From: Cantharellus purpuraceus
Taxonomy: Eukaryota > Basidiomycota > Agaricomycetes > Cantharellales > Hydnaceae
DNA length: 64,000 bases
Direction of reading: 5' to 3'
Assembly (NCBI GenBank): GCA_025174535.1
Contig: JALBUN010000016.1
Location: forward strand, 186,001-250,000
Numbering within the stretch: position 1 is the stretch's first letter; each line of letters starts with the position of its first letter. This document shows, piece by piece, positions 1 to 11,498 of the stretch. A program made the translations under genes and the position numbers. The notes beneath the pieces were generated by a model. That model did no database searches and was not told the DNA's origin. It was given only the letters and a program-made list of their open reading frames with translations.

Positions 1-2255
1 GTAGGGCGGTTTTGGAAGCTCTTTTGGTAGAATTTCAAGCGACATTAATTCTGCAAGCAGGCTTCCAGCCTTGACAGGTGCATCACGTTTCCTTAGAAGA
101 GAGTGTAGTGAATTCAAGTGATTGGACAAGACGATGAGTATCCACAGATCAGGAAGGTGTCCAATTGAGCGACCGACGCCTCCTGTGCGTCCGCAGGCAT
201 GCCGCTAAGAATATCTACTTACCAGAGACTGCTGTCCCTTTTTGTCCGCCCTATATGAGTGCACGGTGGCTTCAACCCGGGCTTCCTCCTCAGAGCAGAT
301 CCTCTAAGTTATGAAACGGGCGGCGGTGGAAACTCTCCATCCACGAAAACGCGCACAGGTATCGCAAATTAATGCAGCCCAGCGGACATGTCAGTCCAAT
401 CACAGTCTGTTTGTTCCATTACTCTCGACTACCTTCGCGCCCTTCCGCCCGGGTAGAATGTTCTGCATCTATTCAGTTTTTCTCAAATGTCGCTGGAAAC
501 CGCGGGAGATGATCGCCCATAGATCGTCAACAAACAATGCCACATCATCTTAGATTGGGAGGGGGTGCCATTTCCTTGTCGACACCTCCCGCGATGGACC
601 TGTTTCCGTCCCATCTTGGTTGGAAGAGTGTGCCGCTGATGCAACCCGTGATGGTCCTGAAGTGCCAAATTCAGTCTGGGAGGTGTGCCGCATCTGTCGG
701 TCAAAGTGCCATCGGAGACTGCAGGATCCAATTCTATCTAAAAGGGTTGAAGTTAGAGATCCTACACTGTTGTATCACCCAATTTGACAGCTGTATGGCG
801 CAGAATGTCAGTGTTCGATGTAGACTGCACCCTCCTTGATGATTTACAGCACTCTCGAGGACAATCAAGAAACGGCGTAATGCTACTCACTTGACATTCG
901 AGATTATGTTATCGCAGTGATATGCATTGAATACTTGTGCCATCTTTGAACCCGATATATGAAAGTAAGGTGAACTTACATCTTACGCATATATTGCTCT
1001 CCAGATTAGTCTCCCAGGCGTCATAGGCTACAAATCGTGCAAACTGTTACCTCGCGTTTTTATACACGTTTAAATTTATGTGTTCCGTCGACACACGGAA
1101 CAGTGTGTCGGATCCAAAGTCTGCAGCGGGTCATCGTCTTGCAGGAAGTTGACCAAACATCTCAGCTGAAGCCCTATTTCTGTTGCTTTCGCTTGGAACG
1201 CGTTGCGTTTTCCGGCTTGGGACATCTGTCGGCATCTTCTTCCGTTCTACAGGAGCGTGGGCAGGAGTAGTGCCCGTAAAACAATGGCAGCTGGCTGCTG
1301 GCATCCATGTACAACGCCACTGTTTCAAAGAACATGGTGTCGCCGCCCATGTATCGACGACGCCTTCCGCAACGGCAGCGATTCCATCCTGAAATGTGTA
1401 AACACGACTACTTTCGGCCAATAAGTCGCTCAAATGCTGAAGCGTTGCATAAAAAGGAGATGTTAGTGGTAGCCCCCGAATGTTGATAATGGGTCCAATC
1501 CATGGACTCGCCCCGATATTGGAAATAGGTGCTATTGGTCGTAATTGAGACCCTCATTCAACCACCACTGATTGATCACAACTTGAAAAAGAACTTACGC
1601 TGAGTCACGAACCGATATGTCTGAGCATCTCAGAGTATCGCTTCGATTCCCGATACCACATCGTTCGAGATGCGTTCTTGTCGTAAAAGAAATCACACAG
1701 CTTACAATGACACAAAGTTTGCTCGGAGTTCTGCGACTACGTAACAGGCCTCAAATTTCCTTTGAACCCGCTCCTCCCACCAAGAACTATATAATTGCAG
1801 TGAGCAAATGAAATCTCCTTTCTGAAAAATAGAAAACCGTGATCTTGCCGTTTTATGCAATGGATCAAACCCGGGCACTATCTCCAGGTGTCAACCAACT
1901 AGACGGGGTGTCCGGCAATGAAACGGCGAGGGGAGACACCCGCTAGTGCATCTTCTCGTTAAGATCGCCTGGGCCTTTATTTTCCTTTGTAACAATAATT
2001 ACTGCATAGAACAGGAATAATCAACGACTTGGAGACGTTCATGCGGAAGAGGTGGTTGTTGTTCCTGCAGTGGCGATCATTCTTACCTTAAAAGCTAGTT
2101 GCGATGTGGCTTTCGCAAAACGCCCTATCAGCTATTTTTGCGGCGTCATCTGACTATTACTTAGTTGTGGCTTTTGAAGGTCCGCCATTGTGTACCAGTG
2201 GCAAAACTAGAGATGGCATCCTGGACTCTCGTGCCACCAGGTCCTTTCAACCACC
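1..2255. other. Stretch without a confident gene
   Basis: No complete gene was resolved. On the minus strand, 1130-1440 has two overlapping open frames that look more protein-like than the surroundings, one reading ...FQDGIAAVAEGVVDTW and the other ...LYMDASSQLPLFYGHYSC. This suggests exons of an unrecognised spliced gene or a decayed one. I could not connect them through splice sites with consistent phase and do not recognise a family. Confidence 0.3.
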
Positions 2256-3120
2256 ATGTCTACCCAAACTCAAGCTGAACTTCTTGTCATTTCTCTTGTT
2301 CTTGATTCACTCTATCCTACCCATCCAACTGGAGTCACCGATGGCAGTTTATTCTACAAGACATCGATCTATGGCACGCTATCGTCGAAAAAGGACACAA
2401 ACGTGCCAGCCACGTCCGCCGTGCCAGACATCTCAACTTTGAGGCTGGATCAATCAGAATGTCGCCTACCTCTCAATGATACCATCTCTCGTGGTGCTCT
2501 TGGAACCGTTCATCATGCATCCTTTGAGGGCGCTCGTGCTAGATCGACATCAGCCTCATCGTTCCCATCGGTGCCACTGGTTATCAAACTGGTGGTAGGT
2601 GAAGACAAGCTTGCACTCCTCAGACACGAGGCTATCATCTATCAATATGTCAAACTTCTCCAGGGCAGTGTCTTGCCACGCAACTATGGCTACTACGAAG
2701 ATGAGAAACACAAGGCTGCCTTTCTTCTCCTCGAAGATTGTGGAAGCCCCTATGGTCAATCATTCGAGGCTCTTTCTGATGGGTCCAAGTCTGTCGCCCG
2801 TCCTTCCGCATGGGATTGGTCTATACTTAACTCTCATATTTGATCATTTTAGGCTGGCACTTATGCAAGCTCTCAAACAGCTGCACGATGCTGGAATCGA
2901 ACACGGCGACTTGCAACCATGGAATGTTCTCAATCACCAAGGATCCCCTCGCATTGTCGATTGGCATCTCGCTATGGTCCATGAGTGTCCGGCGGTGAAC
3001 CAAGTCATGACTGAGGAGTACTGTTGTCGTGAAGGAATCTCTGAGCTCACATGTGAGGAACTGGTCTCCGTCGGAGAACGAATGATATTTAGATCGCAGG
3101 ACGAGATTTTGTTCGGGTGA
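2256..3120 (+). CDS. Protein-kinase-like (APH/RIO-fold) protein
   Basis: Two exons, 2256-2818 and 2853-3120, joined by a 34-nt GT-AG intron with matching phase, give 276 residues. The ATG sits in a good context (accATGt). The N-lobe shows a glycine-poor start and LVIKLVV, a likely beta-3 lysine. The C-lobe carries HGDLQPWNVL (residues about 205-214), the HxDxxxxN catalytic-loop signature, followed by IVDWHLA in the place of DFG. This arrangement is typical of the small kinase-like or aminoglycoside-phosphotransferase-like proteins that are expanded in Agaricomycetes. Substrates of that family are largely unknown, so protein-kinase activity is inference. The gene converges on the F-box gene that ends at 3322, leaving about 200 bp between them. 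Confidence 0.75.
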
Positions 3121-3321
3121 GCCCTGCCATCTTGAATATTCACATCGAACGATCTCCTTCTGCACCGCTTTCTGTACCTCGAAAAACTAGCAATTCGCTG
3201 CCCTGTTACCGACTATAGTGACACCAACATGTAATGGTATACGTCCACTTGCGGCGCTCCTCTTTGACCACGTAGTCGTACAATATGAATGCAATCCTCC
3301 CCGCATTTGTGTTTTTCCATG

Positions 3322-5390
3322 CTACATTTCCAGCGACCCGATGACCTGAGTCTTAGATATATGGAACCAGCCATACCCTCCAGGTATATCTTCCCTAATG
3401 GATGACATTCTCCAATCTCCCACAAAGTCCGTTTCCGCATGAAGGTGACCGACAAAGACCAATGTTCCCTCATCTTCTAACAGTGGTTCTATCTATTCAA
3501 ATAATGTGATGGTTAGGAGCAGTGCCTTTGGTGCAGAAGCACATATACAATTACCGGAGTTCTGACAAGGACGACGGTCCCATCTCTAGCTCGGACGCGG
3601 CCATGAAAGCCATATACGCCAAATTGCGCGAATGATGGGTGAGTCTGCGCGGAGATAAGGTGATCGGACAAATTTTCCAGAGATCTGACTCTAAACCCTC
3701 TCACCTCTCCTACGAGAATTGTATCATGGACTGCTGGAACTTCTTTGCCTTGGGAAGGTGGTTGATGCCCATTGCAGATGCTAGATTTAAAATCTACTTA
3801 CCAGATAATGCGGATGAATACCATGAATAGGTTTTATAATGTAATGATCGACTTAGAGAAGGATCGTGGATTCTGAGTGATGTCTGTTACTTTCAAAGCT
3901 CGGTGAGAGAACAACAGCACAGCAGTTATCCACTGACTGCTTCCTCATAGAGCTTGATATCTTCAGGAAACCAAGCTCGAGCTAAAGCGTCTCCTTCTCT
4001 GTGTTCGTTTTCTTCGACAAACTGAATGGATTCATCGGCAAACATCGAATGATACTCCCGAAGGCAACATTGCATAAATCTGGAGCTTGTGAAAAAATTG
4101 GAACTGTCCGGTGTAAAATGTGTTATCTGCACGAAATTGGTTTGTGTGTCAGGAACCAGTCATCCAAACTCCTGCCTGTGCGAAAACACCTTAAAAAAAA
4201 AAAATACTCACAAAGAAGGCACCTTCGAATATTCCTTCGAATTGACCAATGGTGTACGCGTTTCCGGTGAGGATATTCTCAGATGATGGCGAACCAAGAA
4301 TTGACACCATTCGAAACCAATCCACGTCAAATCTCGTGCTTGAGCTTGACGCCCTGAGCTTGAAGCCTCCCCCAGTCCATGAGCTACAACACGGTGAAAG
4401 TAAAGTCATAATCAATCACCGAAATGGAGCAGAGCTCACTTGTTCTTAGCAGCATTGTACCTGTCCACACTGCATAATCGAGCTAGTTGCATGAGGGAGG
4501 GTGTCCTGACGTTTAGGCTGTAGCCGAAATAGCGACTTGGCATCCGTGAATATGTTTCATCGAGCACGTTCTTGAACTCCTTTGCCGGCTAGAAAAGCGA
4601 AGAGAAGAGGTGCGTATTTATATATATTTGGAAGGAAGCCAGTAGAAGTCGAAGCATCGGATATACCTCATATGCGCGCAGCATAAGGGGCTCCAAGAAG
4701 TCCAGAATAGCAGCTCGGCGATCCGGATCTTCGTGTGCCAGAGAGTCTTGGGTAGAAAAATCATCATAGGATCTGTGGTATGTAGAATGAAAGAGTAGAC
4801 TAACCTTGGGAGCTCAGCATCCACATGAGAGAAAAAGTTAAAGCCATGCTTGGCTGACGAGACGGCGGCGTCGAGTCCAGACCGAAGCGAAGCAACTGGG
4901 TGACAAGAGCGTCGGAAACTTGCATAATACCAGAGCTTGTGAGTTGGTAGCAGTTTTTCTCTTCGTTCTCGGTCATGATAAGCAGCATCTTGCGTACGTA
5001 GGAGTTGCCATGTCGGCTCCAATCATCACGATGCTGGGTACTGTCCCAATACCCAGCTTCCGAAGCCGCTTTGATGCGTAGCAACACTCTAATGCGTGGG
5101 GTAAATTCTCTTGCAAGAGCAGAAGATACAACAGCGGCTGATCCCAGACGTCTTTGGATAGCGGTGATGTCGAACATTAGTCGGAATACGGTGGCATATA
5201 AGCTTGGGTTGGAACTAAGGGATAGAGCGTCGTTGATTGCGCGGCAGGTGAAGACGAGAGACAACATGGCTGTGAGGTCTTCAATAGTTGGTATGTCGCG
5301 GGAGAGCAAAACAGATTCGAGAGCGATGCGGGTAAGAATGTCAGGGGGTAATGTTGCAAAGGATACACTGGGAACAGCATCCGCAGCCAT
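3322..5390 (-). CDS. F-box domain protein, ten exons
   Basis: The model complement(join(3322..3492,3555..3644,3705..3748,3802..3883,3938..4126,4212..4383,4440..4588,4667..4772,4805..4895,4931..5390)) keeps phase throughout and gives 517 residues. The N-terminus has an F-box-like motif, TLPPDILTRIALESVL. The C-terminus ends in a module with VFVGHLHAETDFVGDWR and GGYGWFHISK, which I recall as common at the end of Agaricomycete F-box proteins. Such proteins are expected to be substrate receptors of SCF ubiquitin ligases; the target is unknown. It is clearly paralogous to the gene at 14374-16451, sharing exon order and most intron positions. Two introns are very short (4896-4930, 35 nt; 4773-4804, 32 nt). 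Confidence 0.85.
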
Positions 5391-5691
5391 GAAGTAAAGG
5401 TGTGGCAGTGGTGTCGTCCTTTCAAGGGTCTGAGGTCAATTGCAAGTGAAGTAAACATGGGGTTTTATCTTACCAGATCCCTGTACAGAGCCGACAGGTC
5501 CATATCGGGACAGTCTGATACCAGAAAGACAACTCGTCCCTGATGCGTTGATGCAGCCTTACGTATTCATCGCTGTTCAATCACATTGATTGAGCTCGGT
5601 ACGAGTGCTGGGCTGCTAATGAATGCAAACAAAAAATATGTCTGGTAGTTGGATCCTGGCATGAGAAACCGGGACAGCAGGTGTGTGGATT

Positions 5692-6081
5692 TTATCCCAA
5701 CTTCATCATCCGGGATGCCCTGAGAACTTCTTTTAACAAGAGGCTGCAGCTATCTGGACGTCTCATTTGATAGTAAACCTCGATAGGAGCACAGAAGGAT
5801 GTTCCTGTTCCCAGAAAAGGATAATATACATCTGACGTCGCATACCATTATCAGATGCAAATATCAGTGACGCATTGAGATCCGACGTATCCACAAGACG
5901 ATGGAATTTCATATACAGACCGTTTCGGAGCATTGACAAGAAGTCCGCTTCGCTTGAAATAGATAATGGACAGGCGGCTCTCACTCGAGGAAAGGAAGCT
6001 GGGAGACTTTGATCGCCGGGATAAGACAGTGGGGAACTTGCTGGTAGAGCAATCCACGTTTAAGTAGTAGTGCGAGTCGTG
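5692..6081 (-). CDS. Putative small spliced gene, function unknown
   Basis: Three minus-strand exons, 5985-6081, 5846-5952 and 5692-5804, join in phase through introns of 32 and 41 nt and end in TAA. They give about 105 residues that read naturally, for example LALLLKRGLLYQQV and IEVYYQMRRPDSCSLLLK. The first exon and start codon are not resolved. A frame beginning with an ATG at 6405 may belong, but the joining intron would be about 270 nt. No family was recognised. Continuity across three exons with correct phase is the only support, so chance cannot be excluded. Confidence 0.38.
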
Positions 6082-9000
6082 CTATCGAAGTAGATGCGTT
6101 AGCGTGGTTTCATGATTAGTAACCGAGTAAACAAGCAGGGACTAGGTAAGAAGCACATGAACATGAGTTGTGAGATGTACAAGATGATGAGCGTGTACCA
6201 CCGGTGAACGAATTAACTGGCATCAAGATGGGCGGCGGCCGCGCGCCATTGGAAAGAGTATCTCCTTACAAGTGGATTTCATTTTAGGCATGGAAAAGCC
6301 ACGTGAGAAGCTTGCGACAACTCCACGTACCATGGGAGATTGGATGTTACCGAGTCCGAGTTTTCGTGCTGGCGCTAAAGGGAACCAGTAGTGTGAATAT
6401 AGCAAAGAAGTCCGTCCGGGTATGACTGATGCACGTTTATTTCAAGTCTTCGCCGAGATGGAAAGGGTGATGTATTCGGGTGGCGCAGTGACTGGAAGGG
6501 TATGCGCGGTTGATACCAGAACGAGGTTGCGTCAGCTCATGGACGTAGGTCGAGGGAAAACAAGTGGGATGTTCACACCCTCCATGTCCTGACTTGGTAT
6601 AACCTGGGCTAATAAAGTGGTGGTTGCGTGTTGATACTTCGAACTCCAGTGTTACTCCAGTGTTAAGAGCGCAAGGGATTAGCGGCTAATGACCAACATC
6701 ATATGATCTCCAAACTCCAAACAGGGATCCCGGTTTCCCATCAAGAAGGCGTATTCTGAGGTCATACGAGCCGTGGGACAGATAAATTGAACGCCGCTGA
6801 TTTTCCCAAGAGCGTATCCTGCCGGGTCGATAACGGCTTTTCCGTTTGTCGACATCAAACGGGTAGGAAAATGTGTGACGGGGGAACTAGTGAAGCGCTG
6901 ATAGCGATATGGAAGCGACCACCAACAGATACATAACAGAGTTGTGAAACTGATCTGTATGCGGAAAGATCGCCAAGTGCCGACATGGATCAACGCGTGA
7001 TCATTATGGTGCTGCGGCAGAAACTTTGGTAATGGGCACTCGCAAAAGTGAGTGACATGATTTGCCCTTGTCCGAGTTAAATACATGTGCCGTTGGGTCT
7101 GTTTGGGTATGATATGACATCTGTAAATTCGCGTATGACTTGACATGACAAATTCACGAAAACAATGCTCGAACCTGATAGACTTGAGGTTGACCTTCGG
7201 GATTAATCTGTTCCTCTACACAGACTGACAAGAGGCAGAAAAAGCTGCTGGACTTCTTATAGAAAGGTAAACTTGAGAGATGGAGAATCAAAGGGGCGGG
7301 TCCCAGGACGAGGGCCCAGTTTTTAAGGGGATGAGGAACTCCGCCTTATCGGTGCCACAATCACGGTTGATTGTTTGGGAGGTCGCCATGAAAGGCAACC
7401 TAATCTCAGAAAAGATGGGATGTGACTCTTGTACTCAAACTATAAGCGGTTAAGAACACCCTTCGTCTGTGTTTTAATCAATTTACTCGCTTACCAGGAG
7501 TACCGTTTCATTGGAATTCGTGGGATGCGTAGCATATAAGATTGTCATGATTTACCTGCACAGCAGTTGTTGGTCTGAGCAGCCAAAACCTTCCAACAAG
7601 GGAAGACGTTGAAACATGTTCTAACTTCTGGGTGCTGCTTTGGAGGTACACAAAAGATCAAAAGGCTCAGAACCACAGCTAGATGTTCGAAGTTAGCTTG
7701 GGTCATTAAGGCGTATATGGAACCAGCTTACGCTGAAAACCCATCTTTTTGATGCTCCACCACAGTCTGAACTTAACCCGACGTTAGTCCAAAGTGGAGC
7801 AACGGTCCAGGCCTGGACCGGCAGCTTGTCAGACCGCCGAATGCAAGCCGAACGGCATGGCATCCCTTTGTAAGAGCGACTTGCGATGGACAACCATGGC
7901 CAGTGTTCATGAACCCCTCCTTGTGCTCCTGGCCACTACTGCTGTGCTTCCCAAACCACCACCCCGGTTGTCATAATCTTCTGCTCTGGTAGCTTCGCAT
8001 CGGCGTGGTACTGAGATTTGACACTCTTTTTGAACGGAGCGTCAAAGCGGCATGTGTGGAGCAACTGTGGTGCTTCACCGGAGCCTTGCAAACTCTCAGC
8101 TGTAGCTTTGCCTACCGCTACCATACGAAACTCAGCTGAAGCTGGCTCCATATACGCCCTTATATGAGTCTGCCGCCGAATTGCCTTTGGCATCTAGGAA
8201 ATTGTCACGCTGTCACTGGTCGTGACAGGCAGTGACACTTGCAATGTACGCAACCTCTAGCTACAAGTCAAAGTACAGTACGTTCCTTCGCTACACTTCA
8301 ACATCTAAAACTTTTTGGTTTCGTGTGTTCGATGGTCTTTCTCCACCAATTTTGGTCCTCCACATGTTTGGTACTCCTCCGCTGAGCCGTGCAATTTCGA
8401 ATCTACGCGAGCTCTCGAGTCAATGTGAGATCCCCTGAAAACACACGGAACATGCGGCAGATGTATCAAGTGTTGGTTATTTTTCGCAATCGCTGTCCGC
8501 TTACTGGCGAGGCATCGAACTGTAGGCAACTGCCTGTCTTTTCGCAATCGAGCTGTATCTCTTCTGCCTAGCGCTTCGAGCACCTTAATTGATTGCCCTC
8601 TCTCTCTGTCCCCCTCATCTGCGAACGGATGTTGTTTACGATCTGATTTGTGTCCTACGGGTATGGCAGCATCTTTTTCGAGGTCTTTTCTCCCCTATCC
8701 TGCCTACACGACAATTGAAGGCACTTATACCCAGACTAGGATATTAAACCTTTCGGGCACTTTGTGGAAAGCCTCAAAACGAGACACTATTTTTTCGAGA
8801 CAGATCTGGTCTTGGAGTTACATGCCCGAGGTAAGGCGCGATACTAGTATACGTATGCCAGGGTCGAGCAATGTGAGACGTGCTGTGAGTGTCAAATATC
8901 CTGTCTTCTGGTTTCTCCGCAGCGATAACGAACGCCAAGAGGACACTCAGCCATATTTGGCTTCATGCTCCTGCCCTCGAGACATCCTACAGAGGAATCG

Positions 9001-10029
9001 CCATGGGACTCACTGTGCCAACGACGTGTCACGATGACCTGAGAACCAAATGTTCATAAGGATTGTTTTGCTTGCATATGGGTTCTAACAGAACCCCTTA
9101 TTTGTGCAATTCAGTCGTGGCGACGTCGTTTTAAACTGACTGACCCTGCAGTTGGGTGGCGAGACCCCATCTTCTACCCACCACCATCCGACCATCGTAG
9201 CTCCGAAAGATACAATGCCAGCCACCCAGGCTCGAAGATGAAGACTAGTTTATTTTTCCGCAGACGTGGAGCATCTTCGATGTCTGCCGGGCAACTAACG
9301 ATGGATGTCTTGAAGCCTTCTGACGATCATCGCAGCAACAAGAACGAGGACTATACATGTATACACAGATGGTTGATTGCTCCCTGGCAAGAAGTTTCCC
9401 ATCCAGTTGCATGATGCTCCACCTAGCGCTGCTCGATGAACGGGAAGTGTCCTTCATTTGACCAAATCCGATTCCAAGCAGCCACATGCGCAGGGAGAGG
9501 GCGCTCTTAACCCTAAAGTAGCTTTCTCATGTTCATAGGCCGCCTCACGGAAACCCTGGGGTGTACAAGGGCCTGGAAACCAAGGGGTTCAAGCTTCAGT
9601 GTACAATGACAACTGGGTAGTTAACACCCGGGTACAATTTTTGAACAGTCATACTAGACACAGGACATGTAGTCAGCCACATCGCTTATTGAAGAGTGAC
9701 ACTACGCAGAGTACACGCCTTAGCACGCATTTAGAATTAGACATGGAAATGGCATAATGGCTTCTGCTGTTTGACTCATTCTGCTTCTATGAATACCCAT
9801 ACCTCCTCGCTTGTTACTGCCGCTTAATTAGAAGATGGCTAAGTACAAACCCTCGAACCTTATGCAATTTCTCCTGGCGCTTCTACTCCAAGATGAAGGC
9901 GAGCTTACAGCCTTTGTAATAACGATCAACCCCATCTTCCTGTGAGCCGTCATACAATCACGAGTCCGCGCAGCAAGGGTTGAATAAGTCTAATACAAAC
10001 AAAATAGTATATTCGGGTGACGGATCTCT
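6082..10029. other. Long stretch without a confident gene
   Basis: The longest open frame is a 155-codon minus-strand ATG frame at 6679-7146 with no recognised motif. A minus-strand frame at 7936-8193 (reading MVAVGKATAESLQG) looks somewhat protein-like but is not joined to anything. A roughly 29-bp segment near 7707-7735 recurs in inverted, imperfect form near 8135-8163. I see no RNA gene here. Confidence 0.3.
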
Positions 10030-11498
10030 CTAATATCTGTCTCCCCTATCACGCGAATACCGGTCCTTTTCGTCGCGCTTATAGTCCTTCTCCTTTCGGC
10101 TCCGTTCGTCTCGCTCTCGGTCATGTCTGTGATCCTTTCGGCGCTCTTTATCGCCTCGTTCTCTGCGACGATCACGGCCGAGGTCCCTGTCCGAGTCGCG
10201 ACCTGATCTGCTGTGACTAGCTTCGTCACGACCACTGTCGTGGTTCCCTGGACGGCGTCGTCGGTCCGCATTGTAGTCACCAGAGTAAGGCGATGCAGAC
10301 TTGGAGGAAGGCACTCTCGACACAGTTCGAGACCGGGGTGAGCGTGATCTAGACCGGGAGGGAGGTGGAAGCTCAGAACCCTGAAGGTTTTATCAGCGGG
10401 GGTTGCATATGAATAGCGAAATAATTTCCACACCTCTCGTTGTATCTTCACGACCGGTACATAGCGCTTCTCGGGTCGCTTGCTTACAATATTACCATTT
10501 CCAGTGGAGGGGGTATCTTCCTGAGGCCTCTCCTTGGCACCAATGCCAAGTAGAGCTGGACGAGACGGCGGAAGCCATGGTTCAACGAGACCTGGGCGTG
10601 TACGACTCGCAGCAGTGCCTTCCTTCCAACCCATCCCGCGTAAGAGAGCGGCACCAAACTGAGACACAGGAACCCGCTCATAATCGGCAAGGGTGGCCTG
10701 TGAGTTTGACGAAATAAATAAATCCAATCTGGCGTGTAATGGTGTTTAAATGATACCCACTGAATCGGGTCGCGTAACCACGTCCTGCTTGTACGCGTCC
10801 GTCTCGTTGGCGGGGGAGGGATAATGTTCACCGCTGACTGGAATGGCATCGATCGTTATGCCATCTACCTCACCGCCAGCTAAACCTGCCAGTAATGCTC
10901 GACGCGCACGTTCATCTTCACTGTCTTCTAGCTTTTCCACTGTTTCCGTTGACGCTTCTTGATACTCGGCCTTCACAGGATCTTCCTCTATATCCCCACG
11001 AGCATCATCTTTCTTGCGCATCACAAGACCACTGGCCTGTGGACCGGAATTGATAGAGTCTCTAGTACCAAGCCCTCCTTGACTGCCATCCGTGCCCGTC
11101 ATAACAGCAGCTCCATCTGGAATAAACTTGTTCTGTTTCCGAAGACGAGCGATAGCGCGCCAGTCGCGGTTAGCGAGCGCAGGAATAACAAGTGGCCCAG
11201 AGGGCTTCGGCTTCTCATGCAATCTAGGGTAAAGCAGCCGTCGTTCCGACGCTACTGTGAGATCGGATCGTGCGCTTGATTGTGGGAAGGAAATAACGCA
11301 CCGCTGTGCCCCAGATTGGTCAAACGCAGTGACAGCTTCTATGGCGCCTTCGTCCTCATCCTCGTCGCTAGAGTCGGCGGCATGAGGTATAAAAGTGGTG
11401 CGTCGCTGCGTGAATTTCCGAGTATTACTTTCTGAGTTCATTGAGGGTCTTGAGGAAGTTGTTGGCGGTCGAATGGTGAACGACACTTTCGAGGTCAT
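10030..11498 (-). CDS. spp2: Pre-mRNA-splicing factor Spp2 (G-patch protein)
   Basis: Three exons, complement(join(10030..10380,10434..10697,10761..11498)), are in phase and give 450 residues. The start at 11498 lies in an ideal context (gccaccATGa). Exon 2 begins with YERVPVSQFGAALLRGMGW, the Spp2/MOS2-type G-patch core, followed by PGLVEPWLPPSRPALLGIG, which also matches that family. The N-terminal 246 residues are acidic and disordered, with SSDEDEDE. The C-terminus is rich in RS, RD and RE. In yeast Spp2 activates the DEAH ATPase Prp2 during the first step of spliceosome remodelling, so a nuclear spliceosomal role is expected. The 53-nt and 63-nt introns have GTGTGG and GTGGGT donors. The basic tail is much longer than in yeast Spp2. 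Confidence 0.9.

Noticed and set aside
7693..8193. MITE based on the inverted 29-bp similarity near 7707 and 8163
   Set aside because: The similarity is short and imperfect, no target duplication is visible, and the flanks do not extend it.
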